From the NCBI RefSeq assembly GCF_008370495.1, contig NZ_VTUX01000001.1, positions 124,001 through 188,000 of the forward strand: DNA of 64,000 nt. Reading direction: 5' to 3'. The translations under genes were made by a program, and so were the position numbers. Every line of letters starts with the position of its first letter. The first letter of the stretch is position 1. This document shows positions 34,929 through 43,004 of this stretch, piece by piece. Below the pieces are notes generated by a model, which worked only from the letters and a program-made list of their open reading frames with translations, was not told the origin of the DNA and ran no database searches. Source of the stretch: Pseudohalioglobus sediminis (GTDB lineage: Bacteria; Pseudomonadota; Gammaproteobacteria; Pseudomonadales; Halieaceae).

Positions 34929-35877
34929 TGTGGTTACTCAGTAGGTTGTTCACAGAAAGGCCACTCCGGCTAATTGGTGGTTTGTAATCAAGGCTAGCAT
35001 GAGGCCGGTGCCAGTTGTACTGGTGCAGCCATGGCAATAAGTGCCGCGCACGCTGCTCTGAACTACGGTAGGAACGAGCATAGGCCCATTCTTTCAGCGC
35101 CGTCTGTATGAAGCGTTCAGCCTTGCCGTTTGTCCGAGGGCTATAAGGCTTTGTCCTGCTGTGCTTCAGGCCCAGCCTGCGACATAACCGTTTGAAGGCA
35201 CCAGATCGATAAGGGGCGCCGTTGTCAGTCAGCACTCGCTGGAACCGGATACCCAATCCCCTATAGTAGCGAATCGCCTTAATCAGTGCCTCACAGGCGC
35301 TACGGGCCTTCTCATTCGGATGGATAGACCCAAAGGCGATTCGGCTGTGATCATCAATCGCGATGTGGACATACTCCCATCCAGCACCATAATTCTTGCA
35401 GTGCTGGCGTGTGCCTGTCACGCGATGTCCTGGCTGCCTAAATCTACCGAGTTTCTTGATATCCAGGTGCAAGAGATCGCCGGGCGACTCGTGCTCATAG
35501 CGATTGTCTGGCTTTGCTGGTTCGAGGTGGGACAAGCGATTCAAGCCTGCTCGAGTGAGGATGCGGGCAACTGTGCTTTGGCTGGTGCCTACAGTCTGGG
35601 CGATGTGGCGGTAAGTCTTGCGTTGCCGTCTGAGCTTGATCACGCGCTGGGCCATCTTCACCGGCACTGCATGTGGGCAACGGCGGGGGCGGGAGGAACG
35701 GTTAACCAGGCCGGCCTCTCCTTCCTTCAAGAAGCGATTAAGCCATTTATACGCCGTGCGGGTGCTAACACCCATGGCTTGGGCTGCTTCAGCAGGTCTG
35801 AGGCCATGGTCAATGATGCGGCGTACGAGAAGTGATCGACCATGGATAGTTAATCGGGCATTCTTGTGGTTGTTCAT
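34924..35877 (-). CDS. IS481-family transposase
   Basis: A 317-residue protein from the ATG at 35875-35877. Residues about 1-100 hold a helix-turn-helix (LRPAEAAQAMGVSTRTAYKWLNRF) and a second DNA-binding part. The rve/integrase core follows: DLLHLDIKKLGRF has the first aspartate, VLTDNGAPYRS the second, and PYSPRTNGKAERFIQTALKEWAY the glutamate, so the DDE triad is intact. The frame crosses the whole right-hand terminal repeat, and its TAG stop lies in the target duplication, outside the element. The protein looks full-length and functional. Confidence 0.93.
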   Translation of the reverse strand: MNNHKNARLTIHGRSLLVRRIIDHGLRPAEAAQAMGVSTRTAYKWLNRFLKEGEAGLVNRSSRPRRCPHAVPVKMAQRVIKLRRQRKTYRHIAQTVGTSQSTVARILTRAGLNRLSHLEPAKPDNRYEHESPGDLLHLDIKKLGRFRQPGHRVTGTRQHCKNYGAGWEYVHIAIDDHSRIAFGSIHPNEKARSACEALIKAIRYYRGLGIRFQRVLTDNGAPYRSGAFKRLCRRLGLKHSRTKPYSPRTNGKAERFIQTALKEWAYARSYRSSEQRARHLLPWLHQYNWHRPHASLDYKPPISRSGLSVNNLLSNHI

Positions 35878-35960
35878 TCGGGGCTCCGGGGCAATTGAGA
35901 TGGGTCGCACCTCCAATTTTCCGGGTATGCCCCGAGTGAACAACCTACTGAAAGATCACA
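34929..35960 (-). mobile_element. Complete IS481-family insertion sequence, 1,032 bp
   Basis: The ends are imperfect 25-base inverted repeats that start TGTGGTTACTCAGTAGG (34929) and, on the other strand, TGTGATCTTTCAGTAGG (from 35960), followed by the same GTTGTTCAC at both ends. GCTAGA flanks both sides. One intact transposase fills the element. Length, TGT ends and target type all match the family. Intact ends and an exact target duplication indicate a recent insertion. Confidence 0.9.
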
Positions 35961-35966
35961 GCTAGA
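35961..35966. repeat. IS target-site duplication, right copy
   Basis: GCTAGA, identical to 34923-34928. Confidence 0.85.
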
Positions 35967-35967
35967 T

Positions 35968-35986
35968 GTCCGCTTCCACCTCACGG
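35968..35986. repeat. Spacer repeat type 2, copy 1
   Basis: GTCCGCTTCCACCTCACGG. Shares the pattern GTYCGCTTTCACCTC with 41316-41335 and, more loosely, 40445-40465. Confidence 0.4.
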
Positions 35987-36009
35987 TACACATTCATCGC
36001 AGCTCATCG

Positions 36010-36037
36010 AATGACCGCTTTGGGGCCGCAACCGGTC
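36010..36037. repeat. Spacer repeat type 1, copy 1
   Basis: AATGACCGCTTTGGGG, then CCGCAACCGGTC: an imperfect inverted repeat with the shared core CCGCTTTGGG (36015-36024). Confidence 0.45.
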
Positions 36038-36050
36038 GCCAGGATCACCC

Positions 36051-37322
36051 TTAGAATGCGCTAGTTGCGCGACCGACAAAAATGTCTAATGGCAGCACCG
36101 CGGTCACTCCGACGTTGGGGACATCTACCAACTGCCCGATCCGCATATCAACGGCAACACTCGCGATAATGTATGCCTGCGCTCGGTCATAACCATACTC
36201 CGACATGATGTAGTCAATCATTGCGGCCAGAGCGTTTCGGGCAGCGAGATTGATACTGCCAGACAGATTAGTTAGTCCTGCGATTTTCGGGGAGTCGAGG
36301 TAGGCGAGATCCGCAGGAGTGGTGCCTTTGTCTTTAAGCGGGATACCGGTAACGGCGTAGAATCGCTTTGACGGTATTCTCAACACTGATGCCGGACCCT
36401 CGTAGTGAGGGCCATAAGCCAGATCGGGAGGGTTTTTCGCTATACGAGCGGTGACCGTCATCCTGCCGCCCATCTCGATCGCTGTTCCGGCTACTTCTCC
36501 GTCGCCTTGGGCGTAGTGAAAGTCGCCAACCGCCAGGCCGCAACCATCAACTAAGCAAGGCAAATATACAGTGGTGCCAGTCGTAATATAGCGGATGTCC
36601 ATATTGCCACCGTGCTCTCGCGGCGGAACCGTTCGCAGGCACTCAGACGATTTCGCGCCCCCATTTCCACACAATGACGCTGGCTTGGCCTCGTTCGGGT
36701 CAGGGTTGAATACGGTGCCACCCGATTCGAGCAGCTGTGTTTCGCGTGCTAGCACGTCGGCAAGTAATTCTTTGCCGGGTAGAGTCGTCACGACACCTGG
36801 AAAACTACCATTTGGAATGCGCACGCCTGGCAGTGCATCGCTGACGGCATAGTCGTCATCTAAGCGCCAGACGATGAAGAGTTCGTCGGTTCCGAACTGG
36901 TCAGCGGCAAAACCCAATGGCCCGGCTTGAGTCCAGCCGACCTTCGCCGGCTCGATGCTCTCGATAGTCACGGCTATAACGTCACCTGCCTTGGCGCCAT
37001 TGATAGCGACCGGCCCCGTCAATGGATGAACGATTCCCACTCCTTGTCGGGGATTGGTCTTTGCGCTTGAAATTTTATCCGGATCGAGCGTTAGGTCAAA
37101 AGCATCGCGGCTATTGAAGACGATACGTTGACCGGGTTCTGCTTCGGCGATCATAGGGATATCGGGGTGTAGGCGGTTCATACAAGCTGGATCTTCGGCG
37201 CAGCCAACACTGATGTCGCCAACCACTATTTCCGGCACAACGCTTTCGGCGGCAGCGACTGCGAGTATGGGGGCCATCAACAGCAGGCCACCAAAAAGAC
37301 TGGTGGAAAAACCAAATTTCAT
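36051..37322 (-). CDS. Secreted acetamidase/formamidase family protein
   Basis: A 423-residue protein with a signal peptide (to about residue 23) and AAGGGG before the ATG. Family features are HPLTGPVAINGAKAGDVIAVTIESIEP (about 95-120), GGNMDIRYITTGTTVYLPCLVDGCGLAVGDFHYAQGDGEV in the middle, which carries the conserved Gly-Asn-Asp-like core and GD-H-AQGDGE motif, and YIIASVAVDMRIGQLVD near the end. FmdA/AmdA enzymes split formamide or acetamide; an exported form is uncommon, so the true substrate may be another small amide. It lies directly upstream of the IS in reading direction and may once have led a longer transcript. Confidence 0.88.
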   Translation of the reverse strand: MKFGFSTSLFGGLLLMAPILAVAAAESVVPEIVVGDISVGCAEDPACMNRLHPDIPMIAEAEPGQRIVFNSRDAFDLTLDPDKISSAKTNPRQGVGIVHPLTGPVAINGAKAGDVIAVTIESIEPAKVGWTQAGPLGFAADQFGTDELFIVWRLDDDYAVSDALPGVRIPNGSFPGVVTTLPGKELLADVLARETQLLESGGTVFNPDPNEAKPASLCGNGGAKSSECLRTVPPREHGGNMDIRYITTGTTVYLPCLVDGCGLAVGDFHYAQGDGEVAGTAIEMGGRMTVTARIAKNPPDLAYGPHYEGPASVLRIPSKRFYAVTGIPLKDKGTTPADLAYLDSPKIAGLTNLSGSINLAARNALAAMIDYIMSEYGYDRAQAYIIASVAVDMRIGQLVDVPNVGVTAVLPLDIFVGRATSAF

Positions 37323-37496
37323 ACGCGCCCCTTAATTTGCAATATTGAATAGCATAGACCTGGAGTCACCAGAAGTCATTCTCACTCCGCTCGTCCCTTC
37401 GGCGGATAGCGGATGAGGGTCCAGTAGATTGTTGCAGCACCAGGAATCAAGCAAAGCCGACAGTCTGAATCTCATCGATGTTGCTCAAGACAACAA

Positions 37497-37512
37497 AGAT
37501 CCGCTTTGGGAT
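37497..37512. repeat. Spacer repeat type 1, core copy
   Basis: CCGCTTTGGG at 37501-37510 repeats the core found at 36015 and 40503. The right half of the inverted repeat is not clear here. Confidence 0.35.
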
Positions 37513-37614
37513 GTTTAATGCCGCCAGGCTATCACATCAGCTGAGGGTAGCTAAGGGGCCGGGAGCCCCCGCTCATCGGCCTTAGCGAGACTATGATGTA
37601 TTTCTGTGAGCATG

Positions 37615-37650
37615 ACCGAATATATCGGTAACATGACCGAACATATCGGC
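37615..37650. promoter_or_regulatory. Twin palindromes, predicted operator
   Basis: ACCGAATATATCGGT (37615-37629) and ACCGAACATATCGGC (37636-37650) are palindromic sites placed exactly 21 bases, two DNA turns, apart. They lie just before the winged-helix remnant and fit an autoregulatory operator for it. The two copies form a 21-base direct repeat. Confidence 0.5.
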
Positions 37651-37667
37651 ATCAGGATTCTCCAGTT

Positions 37668-38263
37668 ATTGAAGCAGTTGTGGGCAGTGAAGGAGCAGAA
37701 CGCGTGCTGCTCTTCTTAGCTGCCAGAGAAGAAGGCTACGCCCGCGAAATTGCGAATATGTGGGACATGGACGTGAGCACGGTCCAAGGCCAGCTCAAGC
37801 GTATGGAGCGTGACGGGCTGCTGGTCAACAGTTGGCAGGGCGCACGCGCATCTACACGTTCAATCCGCGCTACACGTTTCTCGATGAGACGCGGGAACTG
37901 CTAGCGAAAGCAATGGCGAATATCGGGTTCATAACCGATGGCCTTAGCCCGAGATACTTCATCCATACTGACTGCCAGTGGTCAGTTGAATTTCCGACTG
38001 CGCCACTGGCAATCGGCCATGAGCACATCCAGAGTGAGCAGGTTGCTGCTTTAGAGACCGATGCCGGCACGATTCGTTTACTCAGCCGCACGGACTCTAT
38101 CAAAGATCGCCTGCTGTGGTGGTATTTGGAGCAAGACCCGCAAAGCTGGGAGCAGTCACTAGACGTGGCCCGCAACCACAAGGTGAACTGGGCAGACCTG
38201 AAAAAGTGGCATGCGGGCGAGGGCTACGCCGACGAGTTTGAAACTTTTAAGCAAGCTGTATAG
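37668..38263 (+). pseudogene. Frameshifted winged-helix regulator fused to a nucleotidyltransferase tail
   Basis: Two overlapping frames make one broken gene. The first (to 37904) encodes GSEGAERVLLFLAAREEGYAREIAN and a winged helix ending LLVNSWQG. The next part, GRTRIYTFNPRYTFLDETREL, which normally continues such proteins, lies one frame over, so a frameshift falls at about 37827-37842. The second frame continues to 38263 as AMANIGFITDG ... WSVEFPTAPLAIG ... LLSRTDSIKDRLLWWYLEQDPQSWEQSLDVA, like the later part of DUF6036/AbiEii-type nucleotidyltransferases; the catalytic front is missing. There is no good start codon (GTG at 37680 is possible). It looks like a decayed regulator-nucleotidyltransferase pair merged by deletion. 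The domain calls are by eye. Confidence 0.65.
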
Positions 38264-38493
38264 CTCTCAACCTGGTACACATAACCCAGCGTGGTGAGCT
38301 CCGTTAACCCCATCTGCTAATCATGTGGAAACTCCTTCTTTGTGTCCCCCGAATCGCTGAGCCCGGAGATGCTTGGTGCGACTACATTTTTCATTGATGC
38401 TCGAGGTGTACTTCGGCTATAAATGTGTTCTGCTCGTGGTTTCAGGTGCGCTTTTGCAGCGCGACGGGTGTGTAGCCGAGCCGGAGTCTCATC

Positions 38494-40329
38494 ATGAGTA
38501 GCATTATCAAGACATACATCAAACGTGGGGCAGTCTTGGCGGGGTGTGCACTGCTGGTGCTTTTCGCCTTTGCCGCGCATGAGTGGTATGCAAAACCTGT
38601 TTTCATCGGCAACCTTTTCAGTCGATCGTTTATCCAGTATTTGTGGAATCGGCCCGAGGATCTGACCTATTTTGGTATCCTCGAAACGGTCGGCATCAAT
38701 GGCCACAATGCGCTATGGAACGACGAATCCGAAGCCGCAGCGCGGCGTGAGAACGAATTTTCTCGGGATGTCTTGGCGACCCTAGCCCGGTACGACCTCG
38801 AGAAACTCAGCGAGTCCGACAGGCTGTCCGCTGCAGTATTCCAGGAGTTTATTGGAGCGCCGGACCTGGATTGGCGCTTCCGTCATCACGATTATCCTGT
38901 GAATCAGCTCAATGGCGTTCATATTGCGATACCGGAGTTCCTGGACAGCTATCACCTCGTTCATAGCAAGGAAGACGCGGAGCACTACATTGCGCGTCTC
39001 TCAACGATCGATGTAAAGATGGCACAAATCATGGACGGGCTGCTGGTCCGTGAGAGGAAGGGGGTTATCCCACCGACGTTTGTTATCGACAAGTCCATCG
39101 CGGGAATGGTCAGCTTCGTCGAAGCCCCGGCGCGAGCCAATGTACTGTATACGTCTTTCGAGCGAAAGCTTGAAGCGGTTGATTCGATCGGCCCGGCTGA
39201 TCGCGACATGTTGCTCTCGACTGTCGAAACGGAGATCAAGGAAACCGTTTATCCAGCATACCGGCAATACATCGACTATTTTAACGCACTTCGCAGCAAG
39301 TCCACCGCCGAGGCCGGTGTCTGGAAGCTCCCGGATGGTGAGGCGTATTACAATTATTTGCTGAAAGTGCACACCACGACAGATATGACGGCAGATGAAA
39401 TTCATACCCTGGGACTGGCCGAGGTAGCGCGGATTCAGAAGGCGGCTCTCGATGCCTTTGCCAGTGAGGGGTACGACTCCCGGTTAGGAGTTGCGTCGCT
39501 CTTCCAGGCGTTGGGTGAGGAAAGTCGCTTCATTTACCCCGATACCGATGAAGGTCGGGAACAGATACTCCGGGACTACAGGTCAATCATTAAGGAAATC
39601 AACGCCGGTGTTGACGGCGCATTCAATTTGCGACCCAGAGCCGAGATCGTTATCGAGAGAGTGCCAGCGTTCCAAGAGGAGACCGTGCCAGGCGCCTATT
39701 ACGAGCCACCATCCCAGGATGGCAGCCGCCCCGGTGTGTTTTACGCCAACCTTTACGACATAAAGGCAACGCCGAAGTACGGCATGCGCACCCTGGCATA
39801 TCATGAAGGCGTACCGGGGCATCATTATCAATCGGCTATCAATGTAGAGCTCGAGGGAATTCCCGCGTCTCGCAAGGCCATTGGCTTCACCGCCTACGAG
39901 GAGGGCTGGGCCCTGTATGCGGAGCAACTCGCCTGGGAAATGGGCTTTCTGACTGATCCGTATGACAATCTCGGTCGGTTGCAGGCGGAGTTGCTGCGTG
40001 CCGTACGTCTGGTGGTCGACACCGGTATTCACACCAGACGGTGGACCCGGGAGCAGGCTCTCGACTACCTGGTTGACAACACCGGGTGGGCAACGAGCGA
40101 CGCCATCATGGAGATTGAACGCTACATTGTGAATCCTGCCCAGGCAACGGCCTACAAGGTCGGCATGATGGAGCTCCTGAGCCTGCGCGAAGAAGCCAGG
40201 GCAGAGTTGGGTGAAAGATTCGATATACGCGATTTCCATGACGTGGTGCTTGGCAATGGTGCTTTGCCGCTAACCACCATCGGAGAACTGGTCAGGCAAT
40301 ACATCGAGCGCAAGCAGGCGGGGGTATGA
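38494..40329 (+). CDS. DUF885-family metallopeptidase-like protein, membrane-anchored
   Basis: A 611-residue protein with an N-terminal membrane segment (about 11-28) and GGAG before the ATG. DUF885 features are LAYHEGVPGHHYQSAINVEL (HExxxxHH zinc-like motif at about 432-440) and FTAYEEGWALYAEQLAWEMG (third-ligand glutamate, about 465-475), preceded by ARPGVFYANLYD-like substrate strands. Members of this family are zinc peptidases or esterase-like proteins of the envelope with poorly known substrates. The gene stands alone inside the accessory region, with repeat-bearing spacers on its 3' side. Confidence 0.85.
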   Translation: MSSIIKTYIKRGAVLAGCALLVLFAFAAHEWYAKPVFIGNLFSRSFIQYLWNRPEDLTYFGILETVGINGHNALWNDESEAAARRENEFSRDVLATLARYDLEKLSESDRLSAAVFQEFIGAPDLDWRFRHHDYPVNQLNGVHIAIPEFLDSYHLVHSKEDAEHYIARLSTIDVKMAQIMDGLLVRERKGVIPPTFVIDKSIAGMVSFVEAPARANVLYTSFERKLEAVDSIGPADRDMLLSTVETEIKETVYPAYRQYIDYFNALRSKSTAEAGVWKLPDGEAYYNYLLKVHTTTDMTADEIHTLGLAEVARIQKAALDAFASEGYDSRLGVASLFQALGEESRFIYPDTDEGREQILRDYRSIIKEINAGVDGAFNLRPRAEIVIERVPAFQEETVPGAYYEPPSQDGSRPGVFYANLYDIKATPKYGMRTLAYHEGVPGHHYQSAINVELEGIPASRKAIGFTAYEEGWALYAEQLAWEMGFLTDPYDNLGRLQAELLRAVRLVVDTGIHTRRWTREQALDYLVDNTGWATSDAIMEIERYIVNPAQATAYKVGMMELLSLREEARAELGERFDIRDFHDVVLGNGALPLTTIGELVRQYIERKQAGV

Positions 40330-40400
40330 AGGTGCGCGCCGGGTCGGAAACGGCCATCGCTATAATTTGATCCTGATGTCTCAAAATAGGCGAAAGCAGT

Positions 40401-40416
40401 CGTTTCCGCGGAAACG
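40401..40416. repeat. 16-bp perfect palindrome
   Basis: CGTTTCCG followed by its exact complement, with GGCGAAAGCAGT just before it. It lies in the spacer behind the DUF885 gene and before the convergent VOC gene, with no T stretch, so it is more like a binding or recombination site than a terminator. Confidence 0.5.
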
Positions 40417-40444
40417 TCATGATCGGCCATTAGTGATCATATCC

Positions 40445-40465
40445 GTCAGCTTTCACCTCGTTAGG
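40445..40465. repeat. Spacer repeat type 2, copy 2
   Basis: GTCAGCTTTCACCTCGTTAG, related to 35968-35986 and 41316-41335 through GCTTTCACCTC. Confidence 0.35.
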
Positions 40466-40497
40466 GAAGGTTTTGGATGGGTAATGAGGCAGCTCTC

Positions 40498-40525
40498 AAC
40501 GTCCGCTTTGGGATTAGCAGTCATT
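40498..40525. repeat. Spacer repeat type 1, copy 3
   Basis: AACGTCCGCTTTGGGATT, then AGCAGTCATT. Core CCGCTTTGGG at 40503-40512. Confidence 0.45.
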
Positions 40526-40540
40526 TAGAAGTGGTATGGA

Positions 40541-41173
40541 TTAGCTGAGCATCACTTCGCCCCGGGGACTACTAATCTGCGCAATAATTCTAGGTGAAGA
40601 ACCTAAACCAACTACAACATCTAACTCTAGAACCTCGGCAGTTTTGGCCAACTCTTCTGGCTCTGGATGTTCCAATTTCACAGCTAACAACGTCGCCCCT
40701 TGTTTACACCGCGACGCTGGATGAGCAGTGCTGCCCCAGTCAATGAAGAATGGCAACACGTTTACTCCATCTTGATCTGCTTCAGCTTGAAAGGAAAGCT
40801 CCCATCCAATTGTTTCACCTTCCGGGGTAATTCGAGACATAGGAAACGGCTCGCTTAAGTGACAACCCCTGGCTCTAACAGATTCAACAAACTGCGTGAG
40901 TTTTTCTCTGCGGGCCGCCCATGCGACAAGCTGGGATGTCTCATGTTGGCCGATACCAAATGGCCTCACTCCTTCGAAATCTGGTCGTTCCGGATCAGGG
41001 GCAATAATTTCAATGTAGCAATAGGGCCCAAGCGCTACATGTGCGTTGCAAGTACCCATATCTGGATGACGCCCACCGATAGTGGCAGGCAGGGCCAACA
41101 AATCCTCGATTTGTTCGATACCTTCTTTCAGGTCATTCGTGGCGAAAACCAGATGATCAGTTGGGCTCGACAT
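40541..41173 (-). CDS. Glyoxalase-like (VOC) domain protein
   Basis: A 210-residue protein of the glyoxalase-like family with an uneven double VOC fold. The N-terminus, DHLVFATNDLKEGIEQIEDLLAL, holds the first histidine, and NAHVALGPYCYIEIIAPDPE the conserved glutamate. The second half (INWELSFQ-like strand, then FFIDWGSTAHPA) carries further possible ligands. The family includes many enzymes with no known reaction. It lies alone between repeat-bearing spacers, consistent with a gene gained by transfer. Confidence 0.8.
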   Translation of the reverse strand: MSSPTDHLVFATNDLKEGIEQIEDLLALPATIGGRHPDMGTCNAHVALGPYCYIEIIAPDPERPDFEGVRPFGIGQHETSQLVAWAARREKLTQFVESVRARGCHLSEPFPMSRITPEGETIGWELSFQAEADQDGVNVLPFFIDWGSTAHPASRCKQGATLLAVKLEHPEPEELAKTAEVLELDVVVGLGSSPRIIAQISSPRGEVMLS

Positions 41174-41206
41174 TAGGCGGAACTCCAGCAGCCTGTTCTT
41201 TTACAC

Positions 41207-41235
41207 AGTCCGCTTCGGTAGACGAAAGCGGGCGG
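41207..41235. repeat. Spacer repeat type 1, copy 4
   Basis: AGTCCGCTTCGGTAGACG, then AAAGCGGGCGG: an inverted repeat with arms CCGCTTCG and CGAAAGCGG. Confidence 0.45.
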
Positions 41236-41315
41236 CCAACACAGAATAGCAGAAAGTTTTCTGGATAGGCGAATGCGGACCTTCCAGGTGCTGATTCAAT
41301 CCGTGAGCAGGAAAC

Positions 41316-41335
41316 GTTCGCTTTCACCTCCACCG
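41316..41335. repeat. Spacer repeat type 2, copy 3
   Basis: GTTCGCTTTCACCTCCACCG, preceded by GGAAAC. Confidence 0.4.
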
Positions 41336-41343
41336 CGCCAAGA

Positions 41344-42264
41344 TTAGCGCTCCGCTCTTTGGCTATCCAGATGTCCGAGCACAATGCGCGCTAGCTCTTC
41401 TGGCTGTTCAGGCAGGATGGCATGACCTGCGTTCTCCAGGCTAACTATCGTTACTCGATCTGGATACAGCTGTCTCAATTTCTCGGCGCCGTGGGGTGCG
41501 GCAGCATCTTGGGCGGGTTGCACTACCAGCATCGGAGCCGTCCCACCGCTTGACCATTCGGCTAATGGGGTACTGGCAGTCGCCCTACCCTGGGCCAGTC
41601 CTGCGCGGGGGTACCAACCCGTCATCCAATAGTCCGGTGCGCGATTATCGGGAGCAAAAAAAGCGCGGTGCAGCGCTCCGCTCCTTGTCGAATCCGGGAG
41701 AAAACGCAGCAGGATTTTAAAAATGTCGTTGCGGACATCCCTTGGAGGACCGCCATCGCCAGCGGCCAATAAAACCAGGGAACTGACTCTCGCTGGATAT
41801 CGGCTGGCAAAAGACCTCGCTATCCGATTACCAAATGCGTGACCTATCACGACTACAGGAGAAAGAAGTGCTTCATGATCCAGCACAGCTGCCAGATCAT
41901 CCGCGTAATCAAACAGCGTAACGTTATATCCTGGCAGTTCCGTGCCATCTATCCCGCGGGCTTGTAACACCAGTGTGCGATAGCCAGCCTGATTGATTCT
42001 TTCTACCAACTCATTGAAGTCCGACCCGGAGCGGGCATAGCTAGCCAGTAATACCACGACTTCTCTATCGCCAGGACCGCTCATGTAGTACCGGACGATG
42101 ACTCCGTGATTGTCAGTATCACGCGGTTCACCGACAACCTGACGAGCGGGATTATCACGAAGGGCAACAAATCCGAAAACACCAATAACTATCGTGCAGC
42201 CGATTAGAGCAAGTAGACATTTTTTTATCACGCTGAGTCTTTTCCAGGTAGCGTCGGCATCCAC
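41344..42264 (-). CDS. Alpha/beta hydrolase-fold protein with alanine at the nucleophile elbow
   Basis: A 306-residue protein with an N-terminal membrane segment (about 16-34), so it is anchored and faces the periplasm. The alpha/beta hydrolase core is complete in outline: VVVLLASYARSGSDF (oxyanion region), VVVIGHAFGNRIARSFA (nucleophile elbow), APMLVVQPAQDAAAP (acid strand) and SLENAGHAILPEQPEELA (histidine). The elbow reads GHAFG where G-x-S-x-G is usual, so the normal serine is absent. The protein may be non-hydrolytic, use another residue, or bind a ligand. There is no clear ribosome site before the ATG, and a later start cannot be excluded. Confidence 0.8.
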   Translation of the reverse strand: MDADATWKRLSVIKKCLLALIGCTIVIGVFGFVALRDNPARQVVGEPRDTDNHGVIVRYYMSGPGDREVVVLLASYARSGSDFNELVERINQAGYRTLVLQARGIDGTELPGYNVTLFDYADDLAAVLDHEALLSPVVVIGHAFGNRIARSFASRYPARVSSLVLLAAGDGGPPRDVRNDIFKILLRFLPDSTRSGALHRAFFAPDNRAPDYWMTGWYPRAGLAQGRATASTPLAEWSSGGTAPMLVVQPAQDAAAPHGAEKLRQLYPDRVTIVSLENAGHAILPEQPEELARIVLGHLDSQRAER

Positions 42265-42824
42265 ACGACAATGCTAGATAAGGCAGCAAAGAATTACCAT
42301 CCCTGGGCTTGAAATTGATTTCCGCTTTTCGGCGAAAGCGAATTTGGTAAAGACCCTAAGCTTCTCTCCGCTGTGTCAATTACCGAGCGGAATTTTCAGA
42401 TTCCGCGCAAATCCAAAGAATCGCCGCCCAAGCATCATGGTGAATATATTCCAGTAGCTCGATTGGTGATCATCCGTCCGGTGGGGACCCAGGCTTGATG
42501 GCTTCGCCCTGCGCAACCATATTGCTAAAGGGTGACTGGCAGGCATGATTGTTTCCACTTATCTATGCCGGGTGCGGCACGAAGCGCCCTGCCCCACCCG
42601 TAACGGCCGCTACAATTATCGCCTTTACTGCAGCTTTTGCACATATTGCAAAAACAACGGCAGGCAGGCCGGTCGCCAGCCGAGGGGCCGGCCACATCAA
42701 GACGCATTTTCCCTTTGCTTTCTGAGGGTTAGCACATACCACGGGAGCGCAGCAGGTCGCTGGCACATGAATTGCTTCAATCCTGGTGACACGTTCCATA
42801 AATGCAACAAAGGCAGGAGGCCCC
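42265..42824. other. 560-bp spacer at the right end of the accessory region
   Basis: It contains a type 1 spacer repeat at 42319-42345 and the ribosome site AGGAGG at 42815-42820 for the small gene that follows. A minus-strand frame over 42563-42799 is alanine-rich but lacks a ribosome site and overlaps the small gene's leader, so it is not called. Confidence 0.45.
42319..42345. repeat. Spacer repeat type 1, copy 5
   Basis: TTTCCGCTTTTCGGCGAAAG, then CGAATTT: CGCTTTTCG and its near complement CGAAAGCG form a tight hairpin. Confidence 0.45.
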
Positions 42825-43004
42825 ATGAGTAGCTTTGCTACCAATGCAGTATGTGCGCAAGACCGATTGTGTGCACGCGATTCGATTGCAGAAACCATCA
42901 ACACGCTGGAGCAGGCGCTGCACGCAGCAGCGCAGCAGGAAGAGCAGCAAGAGACACAGCCCCGTGCTCACGAACACCTGAAGACACGCGAGGCGAACTC
43001 ATGA
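42825..43004 (+). CDS. Small unknown protein, 59 residues
   Basis: Not recognised. A perfect AGGAGG lies four bases before the ATG at 42825. The protein starts with cysteine-containing MSSFATNAVCAQDRLCARD and then forms a charged helix rich in Gln, Glu and Ala (ETINTLEQALHAAAQQEEQQ). It has no membrane segment. Its stop codon overlaps the start of the next small gene by four bases (ATGA), so the two are translationally coupled. The strong ribosome site and the coupling argue that both are real genes. Confidence 0.6.
   Translation: MSSFATNAVCAQDRLCARDSIAETINTLEQALHAAAQQEEQQETQPRAHEHLKTREANS

Noticed and set aside
42563-42799. Alanine-rich minus-strand frame
   Set aside because: It overlaps the leader of the small gene pair, lacks a ribosome site, and its hydrophobic segment can come from GC-rich codons.
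31000-43000. CRISPR array or prophage in the accessory region
   Set aside because: No regularly spaced repeats of CRISPR size, no cas genes, and no phage structural genes or integrase other than the IS transposase were found.
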